Positions 9,685 to 18,482 of a stretch of 64,000 nucleotides of DNA are shown here, piece after piece. Below the pieces are notes generated by a model. It worked only from the letters and a program-made list of their open reading frames with translations. It did no database searches and was not told where the DNA came from. The first letter of the stretch is position 1, and each line of letters opens with the position of its first letter. Where the stretch lies: contig CAWHZU010000010.1 in assembly GCA_963833885.1 (NCBI GenBank), positions 65,035 to 129,034 on the forward strand, in the 5' to 3' direction. Origin of the DNA: JASHPR01 sp963833885. GTDB lineage: Bacteria > Actinomycetota > Actinomycetes > Streptosporangiales > Streptosporangiaceae. A program made the position numbers and the translations under genes.

Positions 9685-10863
9685 TCAGCGTCCGGGCCCG
9701 TGCAGGCCGAAGATCAGTTTCGGGTCGCCGGGCCGGAACGTGCCGGAGAACTGCGAGCTGTCGCCGATGTCCCTGGTTCGGGCGAGCAGCGCCCGGCCGA
9801 CGCCGAGCTGCCGCCGCTCCCACGCGGCCAGCGCCACGGGGACGTCCCCGCCGCTGGCGGTCAGCTCTTCGGCCAGGGCCCAGGCGTCGTCAGCGGCCTT
9901 GGCCGTGCCGGCGGCGGCGTGCGGCCGCACCGCGAACGCCGCGTCGCCGATCAGGCAGGTGTGGCCGAACGCCATTCGCGGCACCCCGAGGTCGTAGATC
10001 GCCTGCACGAACGGCTCGGCCATGCCGGTCACGACCTCGGCGATCGGCGCGGCAAGCACGTCGGCGGCCGCCCGCCGCATGCCCGTCACGGCCCGGTCGG
10101 TCGCCGCGCCGGGGGGCAGCGACACCGCGCGCCGGATCCCGTCCCGGCCGGTCATCAGCTGGTCGAGCCCGGGCCCGGCCGCCACGTTGACGTACCAGAC
10201 GACGTTGATCAGCCGGTCGCCCGGCAGCAGCGACCCGTCCAGTGCCGGGATCGGGTAGACGAGGATGTGGCTGCCGTCCAGTACCTGATAGGTAATCGCG
10301 TCGTCGAGCGCCGTGCGGGTGGCGGGCGAGGCGTCCCCCTCCGGCAGCGTGCCGCGCCAGGCCACGTAGCCCGCGTATTCCGGGGTGACGCCGGGGACCA
10401 GCCTGGCCCGAGCGGCCGAGCCGACCCCGTCGGCGCACACCAGCAAGTCCGCGCGAGCGTGAGATCCGTCGGCGAGGGTGATGCTGACTCCGTCGTCGTC
10501 CTGGTCGAACGAGACCACCTCGCGGCCGAGCAGGTAGCGGCCGGAATCGAAAAGCGGCAGCAGCGAGCGGTAGATCGTGTTCCAGGACGAGAACCGGTAC
10601 CGGTGCCGCTGCTCGTGCTCGGTGCTCCCGTCGCCACGCAGGAAGCGGATCCAGCCGGTCGACGAGCACACGTCCCCGGGACGGAGACCGCCGCGCTCGG
10701 TCAAGTAGCGCAGCGTGGCGTCGAGCGCGGCGATCCCGGCCCCGCGCGCCTGCAGCGCCGATGCGGAGCGCTCGAACACGCGGACGTCGCAGCCGGCGTC
10801 GCGCAGAACCAGCGCCGCGGTCAGCCCGCCGAGTGAGCCTCCGACAACGACGACGCTGGGCAT
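9685..10863 (-). CDS. FAD-dependent aromatic-ring monooxygenase
   Basis: A 392-residue flavoprotein of the salicylate/2,6-dihydroxypyridine hydroxylase type. The FAD-binding signature near the N-terminus is GGSLGGLTAALVLRDAG, the second motif is ADGVGSAARA, and the third is LIGDAAFAVRPHAAAGTAKA. Such enzymes hydroxylate aromatic or heteroaromatic rings using NAD(P)H and O2. It starts five bases after the PPOX gene's stop and is the last gene of the minus-strand operon starting with the GntR regulator at 15.2 kb. The GGS variant of the first motif recalls 2,6-dihydroxypyridine 3-monooxygenases; that similarity is suggestive only. Confidence 0.87.
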   Translation of the reverse strand: MPSVVVVGGSLGGLTAALVLRDAGCDVRVFERSASALQARGAGIAALDATLRYLTERGGLRPGDVCSSTGWIRFLRGDGSTEHEQRHRYRFSSWNTIYRSLLPLFDSGRYLLGREVVSFDQDDDGVSITLADGSHARADLLVCADGVGSAARARLVPGVTPEYAGYVAWRGTLPEGDASPATRTALDDAITYQVLDGSHILVYPIPALDGSLLPGDRLINVVWYVNVAAGPGLDQLMTGRDGIRRAVSLPPGAATDRAVTGMRRAAADVLAAPIAEVVTGMAEPFVQAIYDLGVPRMAFGHTCLIGDAAFAVRPHAAAGTAKAADDAWALAEELTASGGDVPVALAAWERRQLGVGRALLARTRDIGDSSQFSGTFRPGDPKLIFGLHGPGR

Positions 10864-10868
10864 CCGCG

Positions 10869-11390
10869 CTATGGGCGGCCGAACGTCGCGACCCGCACGA
10901 CGTCGAGCTCGAACAGCACCCGGCGCTCCTCGAACGACGGATCACGCAGCGCGTACGGCGGCTCGTTCCCGGTGTACTTCACCCAGATCCGGTCGAGCTG
11001 CGCGGTCACCCGCGGCCCCTCGACCGGGTCGTCCTCGGAGATCTCCCTGGCCACCTTCGTCTTGATGCTGAGCCAGTGGTAGGCGTTCTCGGGGTTCATG
11101 AGCAGGAACGTGGCGTGCGGCGTCTTGCGCAGCCAGGGCACCTTCTTGCGGTGCGTGGCCAGGTTGAGCAGGACGGTGTCGCCTTCGTAGTCGAACCACA
11201 CCGGGGTGAGGTTCGGCAGCCCGTCCGACCCGAGCACCGCGACCACCGCGGTGACCGGCTCGTCCAGCAGCCGCTTGAAGCTGGGGTCGAGATCGGCCAG
11301 GCTGGCCACGTTCTCCCGGTCCCCGATCGTGAACTGGCCGGGCTGGGTCCCCTCGGCGACGTCCTTGAATTTGGCGACGGTGATCGTCAT
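10869..11390 (-). CDS. PPOX-class F420-dependent oxidoreductase-like protein
   Basis: A 173-residue split-barrel protein of the pyridoxamine-phosphate-oxidase-like superfamily. Recognisable parts are the strand VVAVLGSDGLPNLTPVWFDYEGDTVLLNLATHRKK and the KTPHATFLLMNPENAYHWLSIKTKV stretch. Related actinobacterial proteins bind F420 and reduce enones or similar substrates. The ATG at 11390 overlaps the acyl-CoA dehydrogenase stop by four bases (ATGA), so it belongs to the same operon. A role in reducing a pathway intermediate is inferred from position. Confidence 0.82.
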   Translation of the reverse strand: MTITVAKFKDVAEGTQPGQFTIGDRENVASLADLDPSFKRLLDEPVTAVVAVLGSDGLPNLTPVWFDYEGDTVLLNLATHRKKVPWLRKTPHATFLLMNPENAYHWLSIKTKVAREISEDDPVEGPRVTAQLDRIWVKYTGNEPPYALRDPSFEERRVLFELDVVRVATFGRP

Positions 11391-12568
11391 TGAGCACGCT
11401 CCTGTTCGGTGTACCGGTCGACGAGCTGGCGGATGATGACGTTGCGCTGGATGTCGTTGGTGCCCTCGCCGACCACCATCAGCGGGGCGTCGCGGTAGTA
11501 GCGCTCGATGTCGAACTCGGCGGAGAAGCCGTAACCGCCGTGCACCTTGATCGCGTCGGCCGTGACCTGCAGGCATGCCTCGGATGCGAACAGCTTGGCC
11601 ATCCCGGCCTCGAGGTCACTGCGCCGCCCGGCGTCGAGCGCGGCGGCGGCGCGCAGCGTCATCAGCCGCGCGGCGTCGACCCGGGTGGCCATGTCGGCCA
11701 GGCGGTGGCCGACCGCCTGGTGCTTCCAGATCGGCTGGCCAAAGGTCTCCCGCTGCTGCGCGTACCGGATCGAATCCTCGAACGCGGCCCGGGCCACCCC
11801 GACCGCCCTCGCCGCGACGTTGATCCGGCCGAGCTCGAGCCCGCCCATCATCTGGCGGAAACCCTGGCCCTCCTCGCCGCCGAGCAGCGCCTCGCGCGGG
11901 CACTCGTAGCCGTCGAACACGATCTCGCAGCTCTCCAGGCCCTTGTAGCCCAGCTTGGGCAGGTCGCGCGAGACCGTGAACCCGGGTCCGTGCTCGGCGA
12001 GCAGGATGCTGATCCCGCGGCTGGGCGGGGCCGCTGCGGGGTCGGTCTTGCACAGCACCGCGATGACGTCGGCCCGCCGCGCGTTGGTGATCCAGGTCTT
12101 GACGCCGTCGAGCCGGTAGCCCCGGCCGTCAGCGGTCGCCTTGGTGGTGATGGCCTGCAGATCGGAGCCGCCGGCGGGCTCGGTCAGCGCCATCGCCGCG
12201 CGCACCTCGCCGGTGGCCATCCGGGGCAGCCACCCGTCCCGCTGGGCCTGCGTGCCGAACAGCGTGATCAGCCGGGCGATCACGCTGTGCCCGCCCATGG
12301 CGCCGGCCAGGCTCATCCAGCCACGGGCCAGCTCCTCGGTGACCAGCGCGTGGCACCGGGTGGAGACGCCGGAGCCGCCGTAGGCCTGGGGCACGGCGAG
12401 CCCGAACACGCCGAGCCGCTTCATCGCGTCGATCAGCTCGCCGGGGTAGGCGTTGGCGTGCTCGAGGTCGCGCGCGACCGGGAGCACGCTGCCGGTGACC
12501 CAGTCGCGCACGACCGCGACGATGTCCTGCTCCTCGGAATCCAGATCCAAGATCTCCGCTGTTGCCAT
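11387..12568 (-). CDS. Acyl-CoA dehydrogenase
   Basis: A 393-residue flavoprotein with the full family plan: N-terminal helical domain, central beta domain with AMALTEPAGGSDLQAITTKA and WITNARRADV, and C-terminal helical domain ending KVHGGYGFSAEFDIERYYRDAPLMVVGEGTNDIQRNVI. The glutamate in GEGTND is in the position of the catalytic base of short/medium-chain enzymes. It introduces an alpha,beta double bond into an acyl-CoA and passes electrons to ETF. The ATG at 12568 has an AGAGG site. The upstream TPP gene reads through 136 bases into this gene in another frame. Confidence 0.92.
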   Translation of the reverse strand: MATAEILDLDSEEQDIVAVVRDWVTGSVLPVARDLEHANAYPGELIDAMKRLGVFGLAVPQAYGGSGVSTRCHALVTEELARGWMSLAGAMGGHSVIARLITLFGTQAQRDGWLPRMATGEVRAAMALTEPAGGSDLQAITTKATADGRGYRLDGVKTWITNARRADVIAVLCKTDPAAAPPSRGISILLAEHGPGFTVSRDLPKLGYKGLESCEIVFDGYECPREALLGGEEGQGFRQMMGGLELGRINVAARAVGVARAAFEDSIRYAQQRETFGQPIWKHQAVGHRLADMATRVDAARLMTLRAAAALDAGRRSDLEAGMAKLFASEACLQVTADAIKVHGGYGFSAEFDIERYYRDAPLMVVGEGTNDIQRNVIIRQLVDRYTEQERAQ

Positions 12569-14379
12569 GGATACCTCTGCGTCCTGCCGATTCTTAATTT
12601 CCGGGTCTTGCGTGCATCGCCGCTGCCCCAGTTCCGCGAAGAATGCCGGCCGGTGCTGCCGCGGGTGAGGTCGAGCAGGGCGGGATAGCCCGCCGGGTCG
12701 ATCCGGGCGTCGATGAGTGTGGGACCGTCCCGGCCGAGCGCCGTGGTGAGCGCGGCCGCGAGCGTTTCCCGGTCGCCGGCCGATGCCGCCGCGGCTCCCA
12801 TGGCCTGCGCGGCATCGGCGAACGAGGTACGGCCGTAGCCGACGGCCTCGTCTCCGCCCTGGCCCGACGCCCGCTGCTTGATCTTGATCAGGCTCAGCGC
12901 GGAGTCATTGAACACGACCATGATCACCCGCAGCCGGAGCCGGACCGCGGTCTCGATTTCCATCAGCGTCATGCCGAGCCCGCCGTCCCCGGTGAAAGCG
13001 ATCACGGGCACTCCGGGTGAGCAGAGCGCAGCGCCGACGGCTGCGGGAAGCGCGTAGCCCATGGTGGCCAGGCCACTGGAGATCAGCAGCCGCTGCGGCT
13101 CGTCCACCGGCCACAGCGGCATGACCGCGAGCATGTGGGCGCCGGAATCCACGGTCGCGATGGCATGCGCCGGTGCGGCCGCCCGGGCCGTGGTCACGAC
13201 GTCCTGGGGTGTCAGCCGGCCCGGCGCGGCTACGGCCACCCAGCCAAGCCGGTCGGTGACGTCCTGTTTTGCCGTCCGGCCCGCCGCCTCGGGCCAGCGG
13301 TGCCGGGTCCGGTGCGCGGCCAGCACCTGGGCTGCCGCGGGCAGCGGGGTGACGATCTCGGTGCCGCCGGTGAAGTACCCCGCGGATCCGGCCGGGTACT
13401 CGGTGGCCAGGAACGTGGGAGCCGGGTAGTCCCATGGGGCCGGTATCAGCTCGACCGGGTCCACCCCGAGGCCGATGATCAGATCGGCGGCGGCCAGCAG
13501 CGGCGACTCCATCGTGCCGCCGGTGAACAGCCCGGCCGCCTCCGCGGCGCAGTCCGGCACGATGCCCCGCGCCCGGTAGGTGTGCAGGACCGGGATTCCG
13601 CCGCCGGCGAGCGCGGTGCGCACGGCCGCGGCGTGCCGCAGGGCACCAAGCCCCAGCAGAACGACCGGACGCAGGGCGGTGCCGAGCGCTTCGCCGAGGA
13701 CCGCACGCACGTTTTCGCGGACGTTGGCCTGATCGATGTCGGCGAGCCCGTCTGCCTCGGCGGGCCCGTCTGCCCCCGGGCTCGGAGCGGGCGCGGAGAT
13801 CGGGTGGGAGGTGCCGATCGGGTCGGAGCTGCCGATCGGGTCGGAGGTACCGTCCGGGTCGACGTTGACCACCACCGGCCCGGCGGGCGGCGCGAGGGCC
13901 AGCCGGACGGCAAGCTCGGCGGCGCGCTCCGGGTCGCCGCCACCGGCCGTGACCGTGGCCTTGGCCACGGAGCGCCCGAGCGCGTCCTGGTCCAGCCGCT
14001 GGTGGCTGATCCGGCCGGCGTCCCGGGCCGGGACGGTGTCCGCGACCACGACGAGCGGGAGCCGGTCCAGCGAGGAGTGCGCGATGCCGTTGATCGCGCT
14101 TGCCAGCCCGGGTCCTCGGGTCACGACCACGGCACCCGGGGAGCCGGTGAGGTCCGCGCAGGTGGCGGCCATGATCGCCGCCGAGGTCTCACCGTGCGCG
14201 AGCACGAACCGCAGGCCGGCGTCGGCGGCGGCCCCGACCACGTCGAGATTCGGGCCACCGCCGGGTACCCCGAACACCAGCCTGGTTCCCGCCCGCTGCA
14301 GCGCCCCGGCGATGGCCGCCGCGACGGCCTGCGAGGCCGTCGCCTCGCCGGCCGGGTGCCGGAGCACGTCCCCGGTCAT
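12433..14379 (-). CDS. Thiamine-pyrophosphate enzyme, acetolactate-synthase-like
   Basis: A TPP enzyme with the usual three domains: N-terminal pyrimidine-binding domain (GVPGGGPNLDV, catalytic Glu in LAHGETSAA), central domain, and C-terminal TPP domain (FTGDGGLGMTLMEIETAVRLRLRVIMVVFNDS). Relatives include acetolactate synthase, benzoylformate decarboxylase and oxalyl/2-hydroxyacyl-CoA lyases. A Ser/Pro/Asp linker near residues 170-205 is encoded by an 18-base tandem repeat. The natural end should be near LLDLTRG (about 12,640), but the frame runs on for some 68 unrelated residues into the next gene. A one-base shift would give a stop at 12,594. The ATG overlaps the regulator's stop (ATGA). 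Confidence 0.83.
   Translation of the reverse strand: MTGDVLRHPAGEATASQAVAAAIAGALQRAGTRLVFGVPGGGPNLDVVGAAADAGLRFVLAHGETSAAIMAATCADLTGSPGAVVVTRGPGLASAINGIAHSSLDRLPLVVVADTVPARDAGRISHQRLDQDALGRSVAKATVTAGGGDPERAAELAVRLALAPPAGPVVVNVDPDGTSDPIGSSDPIGTSHPISAPAPSPGADGPAEADGLADIDQANVRENVRAVLGEALGTALRPVVLLGLGALRHAAAVRTALAGGGIPVLHTYRARGIVPDCAAEAAGLFTGGTMESPLLAAADLIIGLGVDPVELIPAPWDYPAPTFLATEYPAGSAGYFTGGTEIVTPLPAAAQVLAAHRTRHRWPEAAGRTAKQDVTDRLGWVAVAAPGRLTPQDVVTTARAAAPAHAIATVDSGAHMLAVMPLWPVDEPQRLLISSGLATMGYALPAAVGAALCSPGVPVIAFTGDGGLGMTLMEIETAVRLRLRVIMVVFNDSALSLIKIKQRASGQGGDEAVGYGRTSFADAAQAMGAAAASAGDRETLAAALTTALGRDGPTLIDARIDPAGYPALLDLTRGSTGRHSSRNWGSGDARKTRKLRIGRTQRYPWQQRRSWIWIPRSRTSSRSCATGSPAACSRSRATSSTPTPTPAS
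13799..13866. repeat. 18-bp coding tandem repeat
   Basis: About four units of 18 bases (13799-13812 partial, 13813-13830, 13831-13848, 13849-13866 diverged) encode repeats like DPIGSS and DPIGTS in the linker of the TPP enzyme. A shorter repeat around GCCCGTCTGCC follows at 13746-13780. Confidence 0.75.
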
Positions 14380-15248
14380 CGCGGCCTGGCCTGGGGCCCC
14401 GCCGGGTCCACGCGCCGTAGCTGCAGCCGGTACGAGTACCGGTCGGGATTGAAATGGTTGACCGCGAACTCGAGCGGCCGCAGCTCGCGGTCGCGGTACA
14501 GCCGGTCTATCCGCAGCACCGGCAGGCCGTCCGCGCAGCCGAGCCGCCGCGCGAGCTCTGGTGTGGCCGCCTCGGCGGTCGCGTTCTGCTCGGCGCCGTG
14601 GATCGGGTGATCACTGACCCGTTCCAGCAGGCTGATCACCGTGACCCGGCCGCGGGCGCCCGGCTCGGCCAGCTCGGCCATCTCGGGCAGGCCGGCCAGC
14701 CTGCGGCCAAGCTGCATCGGCACGTGCACGCGTGTGTAGCAGAACGGGGATCCTTCGTGCAGCCGCACGAACGACATGGACATCACCATGTCGTCGTCGA
14801 CCTGCAGGCTGCGGGCCGCGGCGAGGCTGGCCAGCACGTGCAGTGGCTCGACGACCTGCATCTCGGTGTCCAGCGACAGCGCCATCAGGTCGTCCACGCT
14901 GCCGAACGACCGCAGGTACTTGCCGTCGCCGGGAACCGCGAACGTGCCGCGGCCGCGCACCCGGTAGATCGCCCCGTCGGTCACCAGCTCCTGGAACGCC
15001 CGGCGCACGGTCTGGCGGCTCAGCCCGGTGGCGCTCACCAGTTCGGCCTCGGTGGGCAGCCGCCGGCCCGCCGGGTACTGCCCGGCGGCGATCGCCCGGC
15101 GCAGGCCGGACGCCACCTGCCGGTACGCGCTGCCCTCGGCCCGCCCGTCCGGCACGACGCGCAGCGCGGGGAAGATGGCTCTGTCCAAGCCTTTGCTCCG
15201 GACGAAGGGGTTCGCTTTAGACGGCCATATTGCGGACTGCCGGTGCAT
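14376..15248 (-). CDS. GntR-family transcriptional regulator (HutC type)
   Basis: A winged-helix GntR domain (SAYRQVASGLRRAIAAGQ, then LPTEAELVSATGLSRQTVRRAFQEL and GTFAVPG) is followed by a UTRA-type ligand domain of the HutC subfamily (conserved LPVLRIDRLYRDRELRPLEFAVNHFNPDRYSY near the end). The start is uncertain: GTG 15287, ATG 15248 (chosen) and TTG 15188, which has a GGAG site and gives the usual short lead-in, are all in frame. It is the first gene of the minus-strand catabolic operon and divergent from the CoA transferase. The palindrome at 15356-15377 is its probable operator. Confidence 0.85.
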   Translation of the reverse strand: MHRQSAIWPSKANPFVRSKGLDRAIFPALRVVPDGRAEGSAYRQVASGLRRAIAAGQYPAGRRLPTEAELVSATGLSRQTVRRAFQELVTDGAIYRVRGRGTFAVPGDGKYLRSFGSVDDLMALSLDTEMQVVEPLHVLASLAAARSLQVDDDMVMSMSFVRLHEGSPFCYTRVHVPMQLGRRLAGLPEMAELAEPGARGRVTVISLLERVSDHPIHGAEQNATAEAATPELARRLGCADGLPVLRIDRLYRDRELRPLEFAVNHFNPDRYSYRLQLRRVDPAGPQARPR

Positions 15249-15355
15249 TCCGTCAAGGTCGTGTTCCACACGGCGACCAGCGAACACCCCGCCATCACCC
15301 GGGCACCCCGCGATACGGCGTGCGCCGACGTCGCTAGGCTTGCTGACGTCCGGTT

Positions 15356-15377
15356 CCGATTTGGCCGGTCAAATCCG
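15356..15377. promoter_or_regulatory. Inverted repeat, probable GntR operator
   Basis: Perfect six-base arms GATTTG (15358-15363) and CAAATC (15370-15375) flank a six-base centre; extension by two bases on each side keeps seven of eight pairs. It sits between the divergent gntR and CoA transferase genes, where one site could control both. Confidence 0.55.
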
Positions 15378-15427
15378 TGACGTCCCGGCCCCTTCGGCTC
15401 GTTCCGGGTGACCCGCAGGAGCATGCA

Positions 15428-16609
15428 GTGGAGATCGTTCCCGGTGCCCGCCCGCTGGACGGGGTGCTCGTGGTGGCGCTGGAGCAGGCGGTGGCCGCTC
15501 CGTTTGCCACGCGGCACCTGGCCGATCTTGGCGCGCGGGTCATCAAGATCGAACGCCCCGGCCGCGGCGACTTCGCCCGCGACTACGACAGCGCCGCCGG
15601 CGACGGATTCTCCAGCTGGTTCGTCTGGCTGAACCGGTCCAAGGAGTCGGTGGTCCTCGACCTGAAGACCGGCCCGGGGCGGCAGGCATTCGACGCGCTC
15701 ATCGCGCGGGCCGACGTGTTCGTCTGCAACCTGGCTCCCGCCGCGATCCGGCGCCTCGGCCTGGAACCCGACCGGCTGGTGGCCCGTCACCCACGGCTGG
15801 TGGCGTGCCAGCTGAGCGGTTACGGCGAGGACGGCCCCTATGCCGGGCGCAAGGCGTACGACCTGCTGGTACAGGCCGAGGCTGGCGTGCTGGCCGTGAC
15901 CGGCTCGCAGGACGCCCCGGCAAAGGCGGGGATCAGCGTGGCCGACATCGCCGGGGGCATGTACGCCTACAGCGGCATCCTGGCCGCGCTGCTGCAGCGC
16001 GAGCGAACCGGCCGCGGCGGCACCGTCAAGGTGTCCCTGTTCGACGCGCTCGCCGAATGGATGTCCAATCCGCTGCAGCAGGCCCGGCTGACCGGGAAGG
16101 CGCCGGAGCGCACCGGCGCGCGGCACGCGACCATCCTCCCGTACGGCGGCTATCTCACCGCGGACGGCGACGAGGTGATGCTCGCCGTGCAGAACGAGGC
16201 CGAGTGGGCCCGGCTGTGCGGTGACGTACTGGACGTGCCGGACATGCTCGACGGCCGGTTCGCCGGCAACCAGCGCCGGATGGAGCACCGCGAGGAGGTG
16301 GAGCAGCGCCTGGCCGCGGCCGTGGCGCGGCTGTCAACCAGCGACCTGCTCGACCGGCTCGAGCGGGCGGGGCTTCCGCACGCGTCGGCGAAGAGCGTCC
16401 AGGAAGTGGTGGACCACCCGCAGCTCGCGTCGCGGTGGACCCCGGTGGCCGCGGGCGACCGCAGCATCGACGTGCTCCCGCCGCCGGTCAGGCACGGCGG
16501 CTTCGGCCCGGTGCTCGGCCCGGTTCCCGCCTATGGCCGCGACACCGAGGCGGTGCTGGCCGAGTTCGTGGCCGGCCCGGACGCCCCGGATGCCCGGGAC
16601 CCGGCGTGA
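15428..16609 (+). CDS. CaiB/BaiF family CoA transferase (family III)
   Basis: A family III CoA transferase of about 393 residues. Family marks are the N-terminal LVVALEQAVAAPFATRHLADLGARVIKIERPGRGDFAR, LNRSKESVVLDLK, and the segment GISVADIAGGMYAYSGILAALLQRERTGRG, whose aspartate is the expected acyl-anhydride-forming residue. The enzyme moves CoA between carboxylic acids. GTG 15428 is preferred because AGGAG lies at 15417-15421; an in-frame GTG at 15377 adds 17 residues. It is divergent from the GntR/TPP/acyl-CoA dehydrogenase operon and may activate that pathway's acid substrate. Confidence 0.88.
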   Translation: MEIVPGARPLDGVLVVALEQAVAAPFATRHLADLGARVIKIERPGRGDFARDYDSAAGDGFSSWFVWLNRSKESVVLDLKTGPGRQAFDALIARADVFVCNLAPAAIRRLGLEPDRLVARHPRLVACQLSGYGEDGPYAGRKAYDLLVQAEAGVLAVTGSQDAPAKAGISVADIAGGMYAYSGILAALLQRERTGRGGTVKVSLFDALAEWMSNPLQQARLTGKAPERTGARHATILPYGGYLTADGDEVMLAVQNEAEWARLCGDVLDVPDMLDGRFAGNQRRMEHREEVEQRLAAAVARLSTSDLLDRLERAGLPHASAKSVQEVVDHPQLASRWTPVAAGDRSIDVLPPPVRHGGFGPVLGPVPAYGRDTEAVLAEFVAGPDAPDARDPA

Positions 16610-17139
16610 ACCTCGGCGTGGACGCGGATGGCGTGGTCCGGGCCGCGAGGCCGGACGACGCGCACCCGATCGCGGCGGTGCACGTCGCGACCTGGCGAGA
16701 CGCCTACGCCGGCCTGCTGCCGGACGAGCTCCTCGCCGGGCTGGACTCCAGCGAGTGGGCGGAGCGATGGCGGGGCAGGCTCGCCGCACCGGCCGGCGGC
16801 GTGTTCACGCTCGTCTTCGAGGCGGACGGCCGCCCGCGGGGCTTCGCGTCCGGTGGGCCAAGCCGGGATGAGTTCCCCGGCGGCGAGGTGTACGCGATCT
16901 ACGTGGACCCGGGCTGCCAGGGCCGCGGCGCGGGCCGCCGGCTCCTCGCGGCCGCCACGCGGCTGCTGGCCGACGGCGGTTTCGCCGGCGCGAGCCTGTG
17001 GGTCCTGTCCGGCAACCACCCTGCGCGGGGGTTCTACGAGTCGCAGGGCTGGCATCGTGACGGCACCGAGCACCAGTGGACGCCTTCCGACGGCGTCAGC
17101 GTCCCCGAGGTGCGCTATGTGAGAAGTCTCGCCGGCTAA
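16606..17139 (+). CDS. GNAT family N-acetyltransferase
   Basis: A 177-residue acetyltransferase with the acetyl-CoA loop in VDPGCQGRGAGRRLLAAATRLL (motif A), the preceding strand GEVYAIYV, and the closing ARGFYESQGWHRDG motif B. The GTG start at 16606 overlaps the CoA transferase stop (GTGA), indicating co-transcription. The early TWRDAYAGLLPDELL stretch is typical of a common actinobacterial GNAT group. Its substrate is unknown, and position alone does not show a role in the pathway. Confidence 0.85.
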   Translation: MNLGVDADGVVRAARPDDAHPIAAVHVATWRDAYAGLLPDELLAGLDSSEWAERWRGRLAAPAGGVFTLVFEADGRPRGFASGGPSRDEFPGGEVYAIYVDPGCQGRGAGRRLLAAATRLLADGGFAGASLWVLSGNHPARGFYESQGWHRDGTEHQWTPSDGVSVPEVRYVRSLAG

Positions 17140-17227
17140 GGGGTGCGGGCCCACCCACGCCGCCCATCGAGGTACCGAAGCGCTCACTAGATGGGGCCTG
17201 AAGGTGCATCGACGCGCGGGTTGAGGC

Positions 17228-17896
17228 CTAGTTCGGGCTGTACGGGGCGTATCTGAACTCCGGGGCCGGTGTCGAGGTGAGCGAGCGCAGCATCGAGGTC
17301 TCCCTGGACAGCAGGGTGCGCTCGGCGGCGAGCCGGCGCAGCCCATCCGGCTCGGCCAGCAGCGCCTGCCGGTCGTGCAGGTCGGCGATGATCGACGCGG
17401 CCACCAGGTACGACAGCGCGAGCGGATCGCCCGGCAGCTCCGGGATGCTGACCTGCGTCGCGCCGCGCGCGTTCAGCGCTTCGGCGTAGCCGTGGAACGC
17501 CCGCTGCACGGCCTGAACCGCGATGCTCGCCGCGGCCTCGCCGCCGGCGTTCTCTGGCAGGAACTCCACCTCGCCCTGAAAGTACGGCTTCGAGTCGTCC
17601 AGCGCGATCAGCCGGAACCGGTCCGCGCCGACGGTTACCAGGTCATAGCCGCCGTCGTCGCGTTCCGAAACTCGTCGAAGGGTGGCGGTACAGCCGATCT
17701 CGTACAGGGCCGACACACCCTCGAAGCCGGTCTCCCGGCCCTCGCGGATCGCGACAACGCCGAAGCGCCGCGGCTCGGGCTGGCTCAGCAGGTCACGGAC
17801 CAGCTGCCGGTACCGGTCCTCGAAGATGTGCAACGGCAGCAGCAGGCCCGGGAAGAGCACGGTGCCAAGCGGGAACAGCGGCAGCGTTTCGGACAT
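17228..17896 (-). CDS. LON-substrate-binding-domain protein
   Basis: A 222-residue protein consisting of the N-terminal (substrate-binding) domain of Lon without the ATPase or protease parts. Characteristic segments are LPLFPLGTVLFPGLLLPLHIFEDRYRQLV at the start, GCTATLRRVSERDDGGYDLVTVGADRFRL, and the helical C-terminal region. Stand-alone proteins of this type are common in actinobacteria and of unknown function. It is convergent with the GNAT gene; the 88-base gap between them holds nothing recognisable. Confidence 0.87.
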   Translation of the reverse strand: MSETLPLFPLGTVLFPGLLLPLHIFEDRYRQLVRDLLSQPEPRRFGVVAIREGRETGFEGVSALYEIGCTATLRRVSERDDGGYDLVTVGADRFRLIALDDSKPYFQGEVEFLPENAGGEAAASIAVQAVQRAFHGYAEALNARGATQVSIPELPGDPLALSYLVAASIIADLHDRQALLAEPDGLRRLAAERTLLSRETSMLRSLTSTPAPEFRYAPYSPN

Positions 17897-17938
17897 GCTT
17901 TGACACTACGCGTTACCAATGGCATATCTCGCGAAGAC

Positions 17939-18364
17939 TTAGCCTTCGTCTTCGTCCTGAATGTGGACGGCGGCTTCTTCGGCGCTCGCGGCGCCGCCGT
18001 CGATCCCGACGTCATGCGCGACGAGGTCCTCCTCGTCGTCCGCATGGGCCCCCTCGTCGTCTGCGACCAGGCGGCCGGACCTGGGCTCCGGCTCGTCGTC
18101 CCCCCACAGGTCGTCGGCGCGGCGGTCCTCGTCGTCGTCGTCCTCGCCGCCGCTGGAATCCGCGTACGGGTCCGGCTCCTCCTCGGCGAGCAGCTGGTCG
18201 AGCGACTCGCCTTCCTGCTCCTCCTCGGCCGTTGTGCCGAAGCCCTCGCCGGCCGACCACTTGTCGGGAGGCGCGACGCCCTGGTCTAGCGGGTCGTCTC
18301 CGGGGTCGCCGTCGAGCGTGTCAGACGCGTCCAGCGCCGCCGGGTCGTACATCTCGTTTGGCAT
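17939..18364 (-). CDS. DUF5709 domain-containing acidic protein
   Basis: A 141-residue, very acidic protein (clusters such as EEEPDPYADSSGGEDDDDED) beginning MPNEMYDPAALDASDTLDGDPGDDPLDQGVAPPDKWS, the DUF5709 signature found in actinobacteria. The last third carries EEDLVAHDVGIDGGAASAEEAAVHI. No signal peptide or membrane segment is present; much of the chain is probably disordered. Function unknown. It lies 42 bases upstream of the LON-domain gene on the same strand. Confidence 0.8.
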   Translation of the reverse strand: MPNEMYDPAALDASDTLDGDPGDDPLDQGVAPPDKWSAGEGFGTTAEEEQEGESLDQLLAEEEPDPYADSSGGEDDDDEDRRADDLWGDDEPEPRSGRLVADDEGAHADDEEDLVAHDVGIDGGAASAEEAAVHIQDEDEG

Positions 18365-18482
18365 GGCGTTCGCTCACCCACTTCCGCTCGTCCGGTGCCA
18401 TGATCTCGCCTGCCCACACTACCGAAGCCGTAGCGTGGCCCTCATGCCGCGTACGAACGGCCCTCGGGGGTAGCCCTAGCCC

